The position numbers were made by a program, and so were the translations under genes. The notes under the pieces are model-generated. The model did no database searches. It was given only the letters and a program-made list of their open reading frames with translations, and was not told the origin of the DNA. From an uncultured beta proteobacterium (GTDB lineage: Bacteria; Pseudomonadota; Gammaproteobacteria; Burkholderiales; Rhodocyclaceae), in contig CAIXAY010000095.1 of assembly GCA_903917505.1 (NCBI GenBank), positions 1 through 16,491 on the forward strand: 16,491 nt of DNA, written 5' to 3'. Of this stretch, positions 16,463 through 16,491 are shown piece after piece (the first letter of the stretch is position 1; each line of letters opens with the position of its first letter).

Positions 16463-16491
16463 GGACAGTTTGACCGCGCCCATCCCGCCGA

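Overview
The window is GC-rich DNA, densely coding on both strands, with no mobile elements, CRISPR arrays, tRNA or rRNA genes that I can see. The gene set and codon bias suggest a free-living betaproteobacterium, possibly of the Rhodocyclales. That placement is inference from gene families, not from a marker gene. The set includes QseBC-like regulators, DbpA, M1 PepN, atypical 2-Cys Tpx, a Tll0287-like heme sensor next to a Ser/Thr kinase, and a GGDEF cyclase.

Region 1 (about 285-4670, minus strand): a branched-chain amino acid operon is followed by a two-component system. Transcription probably starts near 4635 and passes through a Val/Ile-rich leader ORF and a textbook intrinsic terminator (an attenuator). 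It then enters ilvB and ilvN, which closely resemble E. coli acetolactate synthase isozyme I. An OmpR-family regulator and a QseC-like kinase follow on the same strand and overlap by 4 bp. No ilvC is present in the window.

Region 2 (4901-7115, plus strand): a two-gene unit. The first gene encodes a membrane protein with a periplasmic Tll0287-like (DUF3365) c-type heme domain and a terminal HAMP domain but no output domain. The second, 13 bp downstream, encodes a soluble Ser/Thr protein kinase with a duplicated C-terminal helical module. Together they look like a split transmembrane receptor kinase, and this is the most interesting system in the window.

Region 3 (7143-11737): housekeeping genes. 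pepN (minus) diverges from tpx (plus). tpx overlaps tail to tail with a DEDDy 3'-5' exonuclease (minus), which lies just downstream of an alpha/beta-hydrolase carboxylesterase.

Region 4 (11916-14790, plus strand): an uncharacterised 162-residue protein, possibly winged-helix with a basic tail, overlaps the start of the RNA helicase gene dbpA by 4 bp. Next come a 48-residue Tyr/His-rich lipoprotein and a stand-alone FliL-like exported protein.

Region 5 (14832-16428, minus strand): a GAF/DUF484-like + GGDEF diguanylate cyclase with an intact I-site, preceded by a small multi-pass membrane protein. A GC-rich hairpin separates fliL-like from the cyclase gene.
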